Source: Rhodocyclaceae bacterium
GTDB taxonomy: Bacteria > Pseudomonadota > Gammaproteobacteria > Burkholderiales > Ga0077523
Direction: 5' to 3'
DNA: 64,000 nucleotides
NCBI GenBank assembly: GCA_020248405.1
Contig: JADCHQ010000002.1
Location: 1 to 64,000, forward strand
Each line of letters opens with the position of its first letter. Position 1 is the stretch's first letter. A program made the position numbers and the translations under genes. Of this stretch, positions 1 to 8,937 are shown in pieces. Under the pieces are notes generated by a model, which worked only from the letters and a program-made list of their open reading frames with translations, was not told the DNA's origin and made no database searches.

Positions 1-1
1 C

Positions 2-139
2 TTCACCAGCGTCAAGGACCTCGACAAGAAGCTCATGCGATACATCAGGGAACACAACAAGCACCCCAAGCCATTGAAGTGGATCTACGACAATCCTGAT
101 CATCGAATCCGGTGCAATTCATCTGGTTCGGTGGACTAG
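2..139 (+). CDS. IS630-family transposase, C-terminal fragment (runs off left edge)
   Basis: An open frame enters from the left edge and ends at TAG. It encodes about 45 residues. The opening FTSVKDLDKKL, then YIREHNK and KPLKWIYDNPDHRI, are typical of the C-terminus of IS630/Tc1-mariner DDE transposases. The catalytic DDE residues lie outside the window, so whether the element is intact cannot be judged. Its stop shares a CTAG palindrome with the stop of the oppositely oriented nucleotidyltransferase gene, so no terminal inverted repeat can be placed between them. Confidence 0.75.
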   Translation, partial: FTSVKDLDKKLMRYIREHNKHPKPLKWIYDNPDHRIRCNSSGSVD

Positions 140-714
140 TGCTGGCGAGCCAAGTCGTCCGGCGTATCCACGTCCGCCAGGATTCCGGCATCTTCCACTG
201 GCACGAGTAGCACGGAGTCGGTGTTTTCCTGAACCACGGCTCTCGCACCGGCGTCGCCGCGAAGCGCCAGCAGTGCGTCCCGAAAGCGCACGGAAAACCC
301 CACCGGGTGGCCACGTTGCCCTTGGTACGTAGGGATCGAGATTCCCGCGCCCGCTTCGAGGGCGCTTGCCACGGCAACAATCGAGCGTGGATCGATCCGG
401 GGCATGTCACCGAGCGCGATCAGCCAGCCGCTGGCAGGCTGTGCCGCGGATACGCCACAGGCCAAGCTGTGGCTCATGCCGAGAGCGGCCTGTTCGCAGG
501 GCACATGGGCAATGCCCTGGCTTTCGAACAACGTTTTGAGCTCGCTGTCCTCGGGCCGGTACACAGCGATGGAATGGGGAAGGACGGCCACGAGATTGCG
601 CCACGCCGAGAGCACCAGCGGAGTCGATGCGCCGGGCAGGCAATGGAGCAACTTGCCGCCACCGAAACGGCGCGCTGCTCCAGCCGCCAGGAGCACGCCG
701 CGCACAGGCGTCAT
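136..714 (-). CDS. MobA/MocA-like nucleotidyltransferase
   Basis: A protein of 192 residues. It begins with the nucleotide-binding signature LLAAGAARRFGGGKLL (LAAGxxxRxGxxK) and carries a central LGDMPR motif, both typical of the MobA-like NTP transferase family. Members such as MocA/MobA transfer CMP or GMP to molybdopterin in the cytoplasm. No xdh or coxL-type molybdoenzyme gene is nearby to choose between CMP and GMP transfer. The ATG at 714 is chosen because it is followed immediately by the Rossmann-like first strand; the upstream extension of the frame is low-quality Arg/Pro sequence. The gene starts 23 bp after amiC and is probably the last gene of lysR-tsaE-amiC-mocA. Confidence 0.8.
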   Translation of the reverse strand: MTPVRGVLLAAGAARRFGGGKLLHCLPGASTPLVLSAWRNLVAVLPHSIAVYRPEDSELKTLFESQGIAHVPCEQAALGMSHSLACGVSAAQPASGWLIALGDMPRIDPRSIVAVASALEAGAGISIPTYQGQRGHPVGFSVRFRDALLALRGDAGARAVVQENTDSVLLVPVEDAGILADVDTPDDLARQH

Positions 715-736
715 CGCGCTCACGGTGGGAAAGTGA

Positions 737-2488
737 TCAACTGCGCGCGGCGCTTCGCCGCGGTGCAGCTGCGCGTGACCGGATTTCGCAGCGCCCACGG
801 AGCTTGGGGCCCGCCTCGCATGCGGAAGGTCCTGTCGCGCTTGGACGGAAGCTTGTCTTGGAGGCCCGTGAGGCACCCGCCTGGGCTTTGGAGCGACCGG
901 TGTGGTGCACCACCGCTTTTTTGCTGCCCGGCGGTTGTGACTCGGTCCGGGCGCGCGATGGAGCGGGAACTGCGGCGACGGCGCGTTTCGGCGCCACGGA
1001 CGGGGTGGACGTCTGCAGCGACACACGCATCAGGCTACCGCGCTGCGCCGTATCGGTGAAGTACTGGCGAGCTGTGTCGAGTGCTTGTGTGGTTGGCCGC
1101 AGTGGCACGCCTGCTTGTGGGTTGGATTGTTGTGCCGCGATGCCCTCGGCAGTGGCCGCCTCGACGCCGGGTACGCGAGGGGAGTGTCGAGCGAGGTAGC
1201 GCTGCAGGCCTGCAAGCAGGGACGCTGCCATGCGTTTCTGGTAGTTGTCGTCGCGCAGCCTCTCCTCTTCCTCCGGATTGCTGATGAAAGCAGTCTCCAC
1301 GAGGATCGAGGGGATATCCGGGGCCTTGAGTACCGCGAACCCAGCCTGTTCCACTGCATGCTTGTGCAGCGTGTTGAGCTGCCCCAGTTCGTGCAGAACC
1401 GCACGTCCCAGCTTGAGACCGTCATTGATGGTGGCGGTCTGGGAAAGGTCCAGCAGCACCTGCTTTAGCATGGGGTCAGGCACGTCGATGTTTACGCCGC
1501 CGATGAGGTCGGCGTCATTCTCGCGCTTGGCCAGCCAACGGGCGGCTGCCGACGTGGCGCCGCGCTCGGACAGGGCAAACACGGACGAGCCGCGCGCGTG
1601 GGGTTTGATGAAGGCGTCCGCATGTATGGATACGAATACGTCGGCTTGTGCCGCCCGTGCCCTGGCAACGCGTTGATGCAGGGGCACGAAGTAATCTCCA
1701 TCCCGCACCAGGAAGGAACGCATCCCATCCGTGGCGTCCACCAATTCCTTCAAGCGCCGGGCAATGGCGAGGGTCACATCCTTCTCCTGCGTTCCCAAGC
1801 GTCCTCGGGCCCCGGGATCCTCGCCGCCGTGGCCAGCGTCGATGGCGATCAGGGCAATCCGGGTAGGTTCACGCACTGGGGCGGGGCGCCCGGGCGTGGC
1901 GGTGCTGTCACGTCCGCCAGGGGGGCGGTCTGCGCCTTCGAGGCCAGTAAGCGAGCCTGGGGGCGCAGGCGCTGGCTGTGCCTGGACGCCGTCGATGGCA
2001 GCCAAGGGCGCCGAAGATGCCACGTCGCGCCCGGAAGCAGCAGTGTCGTTCAGCAACTCCAGGATGGGATCCTGTGCTTGGACGGGGTACAGGTCCAGCA
2101 CCAACCGGTAGCCGTAGTCTCCCACCGGGCGCAGTAGAAAAGATTGCGGGCGCACATCCACCTTGAGGTCGAACACCAATCGCACCGCGCCGGGCTTGAA
2201 GCGGCCTGCGCGCAAGGTCCGCACGTGCGGGTCGTTGGGCGAAATTCGTGCAACCAGGCCATCGAGTACCGTGGATCCCTCCACCTCATCGAGATCTACG
2301 ATGAGCCTTGGGGGCGATTGGAGCATCGTCACCCTGTGAGAGATGGCTTCGGACGCCTCAAGCGTGATGCGGGTGTATTCGGCCGCGGGCCAGATCCGCG
2401 CAGCGCTAAGGGTCACCGCTGCCGTGCTAAGCGTGGGCACGGCGAAGGACAGGGTCGAGACCACAAGGGCCCTCGCCAAGGCCTTCAT
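737..2488 (-). CDS. amiC: N-acetylmuramoyl-L-alanine amidase with AMIN domain (AmiC type)
   Basis: A periplasmic zinc amidase that cleaves the amide bond between MurNAc and L-Ala in septal peptidoglycan to separate daughter cells. The 583-residue product has a signal peptide (about residues 1-24), an AMIN domain (about 25-135), a Pro-rich linker, and an Amidase_3 domain (about 210-435). Visible zinc ligands are H220 (DAGHGG), E235 (QEKD) and H289 (SIHAD); the catalytic Glu is E399 (LVETAFISN). The ATG at 2488 forms an ATGA overlap with the tsaE stop and begins a good signal peptide, so it is preferred over an upstream start at 2548. Unusually, about 145 residues of Ala/Pro/Ser/Arg-rich sequence follow the catalytic domain. 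Confidence 0.92.
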   Translation of the reverse strand: MKALARALVVSTLSFAVPTLSTAAVTLSAARIWPAAEYTRITLEASEAISHRVTMLQSPPRLIVDLDEVEGSTVLDGLVARISPNDPHVRTLRAGRFKPGAVRLVFDLKVDVRPQSFLLRPVGDYGYRLVLDLYPVQAQDPILELLNDTAASGRDVASSAPLAAIDGVQAQPAPAPPGSLTGLEGADRPPGGRDSTATPGRPAPVREPTRIALIAIDAGHGGEDPGARGRLGTQEKDVTLAIARRLKELVDATDGMRSFLVRDGDYFVPLHQRVARARAAQADVFVSIHADAFIKPHARGSSVFALSERGATSAAARWLAKRENDADLIGGVNIDVPDPMLKQVLLDLSQTATINDGLKLGRAVLHELGQLNTLHKHAVEQAGFAVLKAPDIPSILVETAFISNPEEEERLRDDNYQKRMAASLLAGLQRYLARHSPRVPGVEAATAEGIAAQQSNPQAGVPLRPTTQALDTARQYFTDTAQRGSLMRVSLQTSTPSVAPKRAVAAVPAPSRARTESQPPGSKKAVVHHTGRSKAQAGASRASKTSFRPSATGPSACEAGPKLRGRCEIRSRAAAPRRSAARS

Positions 2489-2955
2489 GAACTGCCACGC
2501 ATTCTTTCCAGGCAACGTCTTCCCTTTTCTGTGTGACTTTCCAACCAAGCAAGACGCCCGTTGTCTGCGGCGTGTTCCAGGCGTACTCCCAAATCAGGTG
2601 ATGGCAGCGCCGGGCCTGCTTTCTCCGGCCACTCCAGCAGGATCACTGCAGAGCCGTCGAAGTATTCATCGAGCCCCGTATCTGTCCATTCTTTTGGATC
2701 TTCGAATCTATAAAAATCAAAGTGGTACAAGGATAAACTAGAAAACAGGTAAGGTTCAACCAGTGTGAAGGTGGGGCTTTTGACCCGCCCTAGAAAACCC
2801 AGACTGCGGATCAGACCTCTCGCAAAGGTGGTTTTTCCCGCGCCCAGATCCCCGTGCAGGTGCACCACTAGCCCTGGCTCAAGGTGTGCTCCTAGGGCGG
2901 CGCCAAGCGAAAGGGTGGCCCGTTCGTCAGGTAGGCGCAGGCAGTCAATGGTCAT
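2485..2955 (-). CDS. tsaE: tRNA threonylcarbamoyladenosine biosynthesis ATPase TsaE
   Basis: A cytoplasmic ATPase that works with TsaB and TsaD to make the t6A37 modification of ANN-decoding tRNAs. The 156-residue product has the Walker A motif GDLGAGKTT at about residues 35-43, the family signature SPTFTLVEPY (60-69), and YHFDFYRF (77-84) containing the Walker B-like Asp. It sits between lysR and amiC with 4-bp ATGA overlaps on both sides, so translational coupling is likely. The partner tsaB is in the window at 39.05 kb, not adjacent. Confidence 0.95.
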   Translation of the reverse strand: MTIDCLRLPDERATLSLGAALGAHLEPGLVVHLHGDLGAGKTTFARGLIRSLGFLGRVKSPTFTLVEPYLFSSLSLYHFDFYRFEDPKEWTDTGLDEYFDGSAVILLEWPEKAGPALPSPDLGVRLEHAADNGRLAWLESHTEKGRRCLERMRGSS

Positions 2956-3890
2956 GGCGGGATTTCCCCGCCTTCGGGCACGAAACGGCGCGCTGTGGCC
3001 AGGAACAACTGAAGGGTGGCGAGGGCATCGTCCCGCCGCCAGGCGATCCCGATCTCGGTAACTGGGGACGTTTCCCGCAAAGGCTTGTAGGTAACCCCGG
3101 TACGGCCAAGATGTACCAGCGAGGCCGGGATCAACGCCACGCCCATGTCGGCCGACACGAGGCTGAGGATGGTTTGCATCTGCACAGCCTCCTGTTCCAC
3201 GCGCGGGCTGAAGCCGGCGGTGCGACACAGGCCCACGATATGGTCGTACAGGCCGGTGGCGAGTTCCCGCGGGAACAGGATGAATGGCTGGTCGGCAAGG
3301 CGCGCCATTGGCACAGGTCCGCGCCGTTTCGCCAACGGGTGTCGGGCAGGCAGCGCGGCCAGCAGCGGTTCGCGATGCGCCGGGCGGTAGGCAAGGCGCC
3401 CGTCCTGCACTGGAGGCAGCACGAAGCCCACGTCGAGTTGCCCCTGCACCAGCGCTTCGAGTTGACGGTCGGTGGTTGATTCGTGGAGCGTCAGGCGTAC
3501 CTCTGGCGCACGCTGGCGAAACTCTCTCAGCAGCGGTGGCAAGATGTTGTAGTCGGCCATGCTAACGAACCCCACGGCCAATTCACCCACCTCGCCACGG
3601 CTCACGCGCTGCGCCAGGCGACCGGCCGCTTCGAGCCGAGCCAGGATTTGCACGCTCTCGCGGAAAAAGGCTTCACCAGCCCGGGTGAGCGACACCTGCC
3701 GCTGCGTCCGAACCAACAACTGCACGCCCAGCGATCGCTCGAGAGCCTGGATCTGCATGGAGAGCGGCGGTTGAGACATGTGCAGCCGCTCAGCGGCACG
3801 GCCGAAATGCAGTTCCCGCGCGACCGCCACGAAGTAACGCAAATGACGAAGTTCGGGAGGGCGGGGCTCGCTATTGCGCGAAGTAGTCAT
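2952..3890 (-). CDS. LysR-family transcriptional regulator
   Basis: A 312-residue regulator with an N-terminal winged HTH (about residues 14-73; FGRAAERLHMSQPPLSMQI is the recognition region) and a LysR substrate-binding domain (about 95-300). It is divergent from ilvD across 140 bp, the classic arrangement for a LysR protein controlling its neighbour, so ilvD is a possible target. The SQPPLSMQI type is common among regulators of aromatic or carboxylic acid metabolism, and the inducer cannot be predicted. It overlaps tsaE by 4 bp, which ties a metabolic regulator to the t6A and cell-wall genes in one transcript. Confidence 0.9.
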   Translation of the reverse strand: MTTSRNSEPRPPELRHLRYFVAVARELHFGRAAERLHMSQPPLSMQIQALERSLGVQLLVRTQRQVSLTRAGEAFFRESVQILARLEAAGRLAQRVSRGEVGELAVGFVSMADYNILPPLLREFRQRAPEVRLTLHESTTDRQLEALVQGQLDVGFVLPPVQDGRLAYRPAHREPLLAALPARHPLAKRRGPVPMARLADQPFILFPRELATGLYDHIVGLCRTAGFSPRVEQEAVQMQTILSLVSADMGVALIPASLVHLGRTGVTYKPLRETSPVTEIGIAWRRDDALATLQLFLATARRFVPEGGEIPP

Positions 3891-3902
3891 ACTCGATAAA
3901 TA

Positions 3903-3916
3903 TCAATCATGGTTGA
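3903..3916. promoter_or_regulatory. Candidate LysR operator between lysR and ilvD
   Basis: An inverted repeat TCAA-N6-TTGA lies in an AT-rich patch 12 bp upstream of the lysR start. It is close to the T-N11-A pattern of LysR sites and sits in the only intergenic space shared by the divergent genes. Assignment is by position and symmetry only. Confidence 0.35.
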
Positions 3917-4030
3917 ACAATATATTTGACGAGGATTTCCGCGTCTACGAAACTTTGGCTGCTGCAGGCGGGCAGCGGGTAGAGGGACCGCGCTGCTTGA
4001 GTCCGGATAACGCACGAAGGAGAGCAGCCC

Positions 4031-5713
4031 ATGTCCGATAACTGGCGTTCAAAACTCATCACAAGTGGCGTCGCGCGCGCCCCCAATCGCGCCATGCTCC
4101 GCGCCGTGGGTTTTGGCGATGACGACTTCGTCAAACCCATCGTGGGTGTGGCCAATGGCCATTCCACCATGAACCCGTGCAATGCCGGCATCCAGCCTCT
4201 GGTGGACCGTGCCATGGCCGCCCTGGAGGCCGCTGGCGCCAAGCCGCAGGTGTTTGGCGTGCCCACGGTAACCGACGGCATCGGCATGGGCACCGAGGGC
4301 ATGAAGTATTCGCTCGTGTCTCGCGAAGTGATCGCCGACGCCATAGAGACTTCCACCAACGGCCAGATGATGGATGGCGTGCTGGTGGTGGGGGCCTGCG
4401 ACAAGAACATGCCCGGCGGCATGATGGCCATGGCGCGGATGAACGTTCCCTCCATCTACGTCTATGGTGGCACCATCAAGCCTGGCAAGTGGAAAGGGCA
4501 GGATCTCACCATTGCCAGTGCTTTCGAGGCGGTGGGTGCCTTCATGGCCGGCAAGATGTCCAAGGAGGACTACGACGGCATCGAGCGAAACGCCTGCCCC
4601 ACCGTGGGTGCCTGCGGCGGCATGTACACGGCCAACACCATGAGTTCGTCCTTCGAGGCGCTGGGCATGAGCCTGCTGGGCTCGTCCCAGATCGCCTCAC
4701 CCGACCCTGAAAAGGCAGACTCGGCCGCCGAGTCTGCCCTGGTACTGGTGGAGGCTATCCGCAAGGGAATCCGCCCACGCGACATCATTACGCGCAAGTC
4801 CATCGAAAACGTCTTCTCCCTCATCATGGCCACGGGCGGGTCCACCAACGCCGTATTGCACTACCTGGCCATCGCCTCGGCGGCGGAAGTGGAGTGGACC
4901 ATCGACGACGTGGAACGCATTCGCCTGCGTACGCCGGTGCTGTGCGACCTCAAGCCCTCCGGCAAGTACGTGGCCACCGATTTCCACCGTGCTGGCGGCG
5001 TGCCAGTGGTGCTGAAGATGCTTCTCGACCATGGCCTGCTACACGGCGACTGCATGACCATCACCGGCCGCACCATGGGCGAGGAACTCGCAGCGCTCAA
5101 TCCGGTTCGGCGCGCGGAGCAGGACGTGATCCGTCCCTGGGACGACCCCATGTACAAGCAGGGCCACCTGGCCATCCTCAAGGGCAACCTGGCCCCCGAG
5201 GGCTGCGTGGCCAAGATCACCGGTCTGAAGAATCCCGTCATCACCGGGCCCGCACGCTGTTTCGACTCCGAAAATGAAACCATGAACGCCATCATGGAAG
5301 GCAAGGTTAAGTCGGGCGACGTGGTTGTGATCCGCTACGAGGGCCCGAAGGGTGGTCCGGGCATGCAGGAGATGCTCGGGCCCACCGCGGCGCTCATCGG
5401 TGCGGGTCTGGGCGAGTCGGTAGGGCTGATCACCGACGGGCGCTTCTCCGGCGCCACTTGGGGCATGGTGGTGGGCCACGTGGCCCCAGAGGCCGCGGTG
5501 GGCGGTCCCATCGGGCTGGTGCGCGATGGCGACCTCATCACCATCGACGCCCACAAACAGTCCATTACCGTAGCCGTGTCCGATGAAGACCTGGCGCGGC
5601 GCCGAGCCGCTTGGCAGGCACCTGCTCCCAAGTACACCCGTGGCCTGATGGCGAAGTACGTGAAGCTGGTTTCCACCTCCTCCAGAGGGGCGGTGACCGA
5701 CCGATTCGAGTGA
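4031..5713 (+). CDS. ilvD: Dihydroxy-acid dehydratase
   Basis: Catalyses dehydration of 2,3-dihydroxyisovalerate and 2,3-dihydroxy-3-methylvalerate in valine/isoleucine synthesis, in the cytoplasm. The 560-residue length is normal for the IlvD/Edd family. Candidate Fe-S cysteines are C50 (MNPCNAG), C123 ([10 protein letters not shown]) and C195 ([14 protein letters not shown]). The C-terminal signature [11 protein letters not shown] is present. An AAGGAG ribosome site precedes the ATG. The closely related sugar-acid dehydratases share the fold, but the motifs fit IlvD best. Confidence 0.95.
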   Translation: MSDNWRSKLITSGVARAPNRAMLRAVGFGDDDFVKPIVGVANGHSTMNPCNAGIQPLVDRAMAALEAAGAKPQVFGVPTVTDGIGMGTEGMKYSLVSREVIADAIETSTNGQMMDGVLVVGACDKNMPGGMMAMARMNVPSIYVYGGTIKPGKWKGQDLTIASAFEAVGAFMAGKMSKEDYDGIERNACPTVGACGGMYTANTMSSSFEALGMSLLGSSQIASPDPEKADSAAESALVLVEAIRKGIRPRDIITRKSIENVFSLIMATGGSTNAVLHYLAIASAAEVEWTIDDVERIRLRTPVLCDLKPSGKYVATDFHRAGGVPVVLKMLLDHGLLHGDCMTITGRTMGEELAALNPVRRAEQDVIRPWDDPMYKQGHLAILKGNLAPEGCVAKITGLKNPVITGPARCFDSENETMNAIMEGKVKSGDVVVIRYEGPKGGPGMQEMLGPTAALIGAGLGESVGLITDGRFSGATWGMVVGHVAPEAAVGGPIGLVRDGDLITIDAHKQSITVAVSDEDLARRRAAWQAPAPKYTRGLMAKYVKLVSTSSRGAVTDRFE

Positions 5714-5744
5714 GCGTTGCGGCCATGGCGCCGGCGGCAAGACC

Positions 5745-6659
5745 GTGAAGGGTCTGCCCCCGGCGCTGCTGGCGGTGGGGGCTGCCGGGCTGTCCAGCTT
5801 CCTTGGCGGCTCGGCCATCGTGGCCACCCGCTTCGTGGTGCCCGAGGCAGGCGTGTTGCCGGTGGTGTTCCTGCGCTTTGCCGGCGCAAGCTTGTTGATG
5901 CTGGCCTTCACCTTGCCGAGGGCAGGACTACCAGTGAAGGGGGCCGACATGCCTGCATTGGTCGGGCTGGGGCTGGTCCAATTCGCGCTTTTCCCCTGGT
6001 TGTTCACTTCGTCCCTGGCGCTGATTCCCGCAGCGCGCGCTGCGTTGGTGCTGTCCACCCAGCCCCTGGTGACGCTGGCCTTCGCCGTGATCGCGGGCCG
6101 TGAGAGGCTTACCGTCGCCAAGTTGGCTGGCGGTCTGCTGGCGCTCGCCGCGGTGGGTTTCGCCCTGAGCGACCGGCTCTCCGATGCGGGGCTGCACGCC
6201 TGGCGCGGCGACGCGTACATGTTCGGAGCGGTGGTGTCCGGGTCGCTCTACAACGTTGCCTCCAGTTTTGCCCTTCGGCGCCACCGTGCACGCGTAGCTG
6301 GCGCGGTAATGGTGCCGGTGGGGGCCGTGGCGGCGGGGGTTGCCCTGTTGTGGCAGGGCGAAGCCGGGACAATCAGCCAAATCAGTGCCACCGGATGGCT
6401 GGCCCTGGCGTATCTGATGTCCTTGGGCGGGGCCGTCACATTTTTCCTGTGGATATGGGCGCTGGAGCACACAACGCCGTCGCGGGTGGCGCTGGCGGTG
6501 ACCCTCAATCCTGTCTCGGCGGCCATTCTTGGGGCCGCGGTGTTGGCGGAACCACTGGGGTGGCGGCTAGTGGTAGGCCTGGCCGGGATCGTCGCGGCAT
6601 TGGTTGTGGTGAACTGGCATGTGATTGCGGCCGGGTTGCGAAACCGCCCCGGCGGATGA
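5745..6659 (+). CDS. EamA/DMT-family transporter
   Basis: An inner-membrane protein of 304 residues with about ten hydrophobic helices arranged as two EamA repeats (roughly residues 12-145 and 160-295). The first repeat contains the usual FLRFAGASLLML motif and the second ends with EPLGWRLVVGLAGIVAALVV. Family members export metabolites or amino acids; the substrate is unknown here. The gene uses a GTG start 31 bp after ilvD and may be cotranscribed with it. Confidence 0.88.
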   Translation: MKGLPPALLAVGAAGLSSFLGGSAIVATRFVVPEAGVLPVVFLRFAGASLLMLAFTLPRAGLPVKGADMPALVGLGLVQFALFPWLFTSSLALIPAARAALVLSTQPLVTLAFAVIAGRERLTVAKLAGGLLALAAVGFALSDRLSDAGLHAWRGDAYMFGAVVSGSLYNVASSFALRRHRARVAGAVMVPVGAVAAGVALLWQGEAGTISQISATGWLALAYLMSLGGAVTFFLWIWALEHTTPSRVALAVTLNPVSAAILGAAVLAEPLGWRLVVGLAGIVAALVVVNWHVIAAGLRNRPGG

Positions 6660-6665
6660 GGGCTG

Positions 6666-7070
6666 CTACCAGCCGTACCAATAGGGCCATGGGCCCATCA
6701 TGGGGCGGTAGTAGGGTGGGTAGAAGCCCGGTGAGTACCACCCCTGGTAGCGCAGGCGGCTGTCCAGTTCCACCCGGGCGACGTAACTTCGCTGAATGAA
6801 ATCGAGCACCGCGTCATCGACGCCCTGTTCGCGCAATCTGGCGTAGCCCGAACCGGACAAGGCGAAGATTGTGCGGGACTCCGACAGGCGGTTGATGATG
6901 TGGTCGGCCGACTTGCCCTCGACTGACAGTTGCACCACTTGATCGAGGGTCATGGGCTCGCGTTTCTCGAATGCCGCGCAACCTCCCGTCACCAGGGCTG
7001 TCAGCACCAAGACGACCCGCAGGAGTTGGCGCAGATGCTCAGGTTTCGGTTGGCGAGGTTGCACTTGCAT
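6666..7070 (-). CDS. Small lipoprotein with aromatic/proline-rich C-terminus
   Basis: A 134-residue protein with a hydrophobic N-terminal segment followed by a lipobox-like VTGGC (Cys31), so probably an outer-membrane lipoprotein. Residues 40-100 form a helical region (VVQLSVEGKSADHIINRL ... GVDDAVLDFIQRSYV) resembling the small helical domain found in other uncharacterised lipoproteins. The last 25 residues are rich in Tyr, Trp and Pro and end PWPYWYGW. Function unknown. Its start overlaps the preceding membrane-protein gene by 32 bp. Confidence 0.7.
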   Translation of the reverse strand: MQVQPRQPKPEHLRQLLRVVLVLTALVTGGCAAFEKREPMTLDQVVQLSVEGKSADHIINRLSESRTIFALSGSGYARLREQGVDDAVLDFIQRSYVARVELDSRLRYQGWYSPGFYPPYYRPMMGPWPYWYGW

Positions 7071-7488
7071 GGGGATTGCTCCTGCGACATAGGATGGTTG
7101 CGACGGCGGCATGGACCGCCAGCAGCCCGTGCATGGGTAGTGGCGCAAGGGCGCTGGCGCCCCCCGCCAGCCGCGCCGCCGCCGAAAGGGTTTCTGCGAT
7201 GCCCAGCAGGGCGACGAAGCGCCACGGACTGGACAAAGGCGATCCATCCGTGCCCCCGCTTTGCGCCGAACGCAATTCGAGGGCGCGGCGCGCCAATGGA
7301 GCAGCCAAGCCCGGCGCCAGCAAGGCCACCAGCCCAAAGGGCGCGTACAGCGCGCCGGACAGACCCGCGGCTGGGGAGGCCTCCACTGCATTGCCCCAAA
7401 GAACCGCGCCGCCGAACGCCGCCACCTGACCCAGCAGGGCAAGCAATGCGCCAGTCAACAGAGTCTCCAGGGAGTGCGCCTTCATCAT
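7039..7488 (-). CDS. Hypothetical small membrane protein
   Basis: A 149-residue Ala/Leu/Gly-rich protein with about four predicted transmembrane segments (approximately 9-31, 45-65, 88-107, 118-133). No recognisable motif. Two adjacent ATG codons are possible starts. It overlaps the downstream lipoprotein gene by 32 bp, which suggests translational coupling and a shared envelope role. Function unknown. Confidence 0.6.
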   Translation of the reverse strand: MMKAHSLETLLTGALLALLGQVAAFGGAVLWGNAVEASPAAGLSGALYAPFGLVALLAPGLAAPLARRALELRSAQSGGTDGSPLSSPWRFVALLGIAETLSAAARLAGGASALAPLPMHGLLAVHAAVATILCRRSNPHASATSPTET

Positions 7489-7600
7489 TCGGGACTTAGA
7501 GACACGTCGATCGTCGAGGTTCGCGTGGGTCCATCGCCGGGCTTACACTTCCGGCGTTCATGAATGCCGTCCCGGCGTTCCCGATGATGGAGAGGTGCTC

Positions 7601-7885
7601 ATGTTTCGAAATTCTATTGTCGCCTCGATGGCGCTGCTTGGTGTGGTGGCCGTTTCGGCCCAAGCGGGCGATCTGGAGCGCGGCCGCGCGCTTCACGACA
7701 CCCACTGCCTCATGTGCCACGACCCCGGCATTTACAGCCGCCCCGATCGAATTGCCAACAGCTATCTCGAGATTCGCCAGCAAGTGCAGCGCTGGCAGGA
7801 CAACACCCGGCTGCGATGGACCCAGTACGACGTGGAAAGTGTCACCGACTGGCTCGCGGACAAGCACTACAGATTGCCCTACTGA
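7601..7885 (+). CDS. Periplasmic mono-haem cytochrome c-like protein
   Basis: A 94-residue protein with an N-terminal signal peptide (cleavage near AQAG) and one CxxCH haem motif (CLMCH, near residue 36). No Met-rich distal-ligand loop is obvious. The small size and the motif suggest a small electron carrier, in keeping with tiny cytochromes common in betaproteobacteria. ATG 7601 is preferred over GTG 7595 because a GAGAGG ribosome site lies 5 bp upstream. Partner enzymes are not evident. Confidence 0.8.
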   Translation: MFRNSIVASMALLGVVAVSAQAGDLERGRALHDTHCLMCHDPGIYSRPDRIANSYLEIRQQVQRWQDNTRLRWTQYDVESVTDWLADKHYRLPY

Positions 7886-8206
7886 CACCCGTAATGCCCT
7901 TCGATCCCCCGGACACGAAGCGATGCTTCAAGGGGTGAAGCTCATCCGTCCCGGGGAATGCCGCCGCTGCCCGGTTGCCCCCGTCATGGGTTGAAGTGCC
8001 TGCCGGGGCGTGCTGTGGACGCCGGCTGGCGTTTGCGCCGATTCGCGGTGCCCCCTTGCGGTAGCCACTGAACGGTATTTCCTGCGGTAAACCTTGCCGC
8101 CCACATCGGAGCCGGCTTGCCGTGCAGCCCGGGGAGTTGCCGGCGAGATGGCAGCGTTCTGGAGAAAAAACCATTTAAAACAAGACAATGGTTGCGGTGT
8201 GCAGCC
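7886..8206. other. Non-coding spacer upstream of the flagellar operon
   Basis: About 320 bp between the cytochrome gene and the sigma-54-like promoter of flgH. Short frames here lack family resemblance and ribosome sites. An A-rich stretch near 8163-8190 could be an upstream activator or UP-like element. No other feature is seen. Confidence 0.5.
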
Positions 8207-8223
8207 TGGCACGGACGCTGCAT
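8207..8223 (+). promoter_or_regulatory. Candidate sigma-54 (RpoN) promoter of flgHIJKL
   Basis: TGGCACGGACGCTGCAT has the -24 GG (8208-8209) and -12 GC (8220-8221) dinucleotides exactly 10 bp apart, and TGGCACG matches the sigma-54 consensus fully. It lies 33 bp before the flgH ATG. Middle flagellar operons are sigma-54 dependent in many proteobacteria, which fits. Confidence 0.6.
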
Positions 8224-8255
8224 CGGGATGGTGACCTTTCCAAGGACACTGCCCC

Positions 8256-8921
8256 ATGCGCCAACGACTCGCCATTCTTACCAGCCTGCTCGTCGCAGGT
8301 TGCGCCATGACTACACCCGGCACGTCGGTGCACCAGCCCATGAGTGTGCGCCCGGTGCCTCCTCAGCCTCTGGCGCGGGACGACGGTGCGATTTATCGCG
8401 CCGACGCCGCGCGGCTCGCGTTGTTCGAGGACCGTCGCGCGCGCTTCGTGGGCGACACGCTCACAGTGGTGCTGGAGGAACGCACCAACGCTTCCAAGCG
8501 CACTACGAGCCAGGCAAATCGGAAGGCGGATGTGAGCGTGGCTGTTCCCACCCTGACTGGTCTGCCTGGCGTCCCGTTGCAAGGCGCGGAGCTGGCCGCG
8601 TCGTCCGAGTCCACCTTCGATGGCGGCGGCAACAGTGCGGCCAACAACTCCTTCACCGGCACGTTGGCGGTCACGGTGATCGAGGTGTATCCCAATGGCA
8701 ACCTGCTCGTTAGTGGCGAGAAGCAGGTCACCATCAACCAGGGCACCGAGTTCATCCGCTTCTCCGGGGTGGTGAATCCCATCAACGTGGGCGCGCTCAA
8801 CTCGGTCTCTTCCACTCGGGTGGCGGACGCGCGCATCGAGTACAAGGGCCGTGGCTATCTCTCCGAGGCCCAGACCATGGGGTGGTTGCAGCGCTTCTTC
8901 CTCAGCGCCTCGCCGTTCTAA
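8256..8921 (+). CDS. flgH: Flagellar L-ring protein FlgH
   Basis: Outer-membrane lipoprotein that forms the L ring around the flagellar rod. The 221-residue product has a signal peptide with lipobox LLVAGC (Cys16) and the family core, including RARFVGDTLTVVLEERTNA, GTLAVTVIEVYPNGNLLVSGEK and the C-terminal DARIEYKGRGYLSEAQ. It opens the flgHIJKL operon, followed 16 bp later by flgI. flgA-G are not upstream. Confidence 0.96.
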   Translation: MRQRLAILTSLLVAGCAMTTPGTSVHQPMSVRPVPPQPLARDDGAIYRADAARLALFEDRRARFVGDTLTVVLEERTNASKRTTSQANRKADVSVAVPTLTGLPGVPLQGAELAASSESTFDGGGNSAANNSFTGTLAVTVIEVYPNGNLLVSGEKQVTINQGTEFIRFSGVVNPINVGALNSVSSTRVADARIEYKGRGYLSEAQTMGWLQRFFLSASPF

Positions 8922-8937
8922 GCCAGGGAGAACTCTC

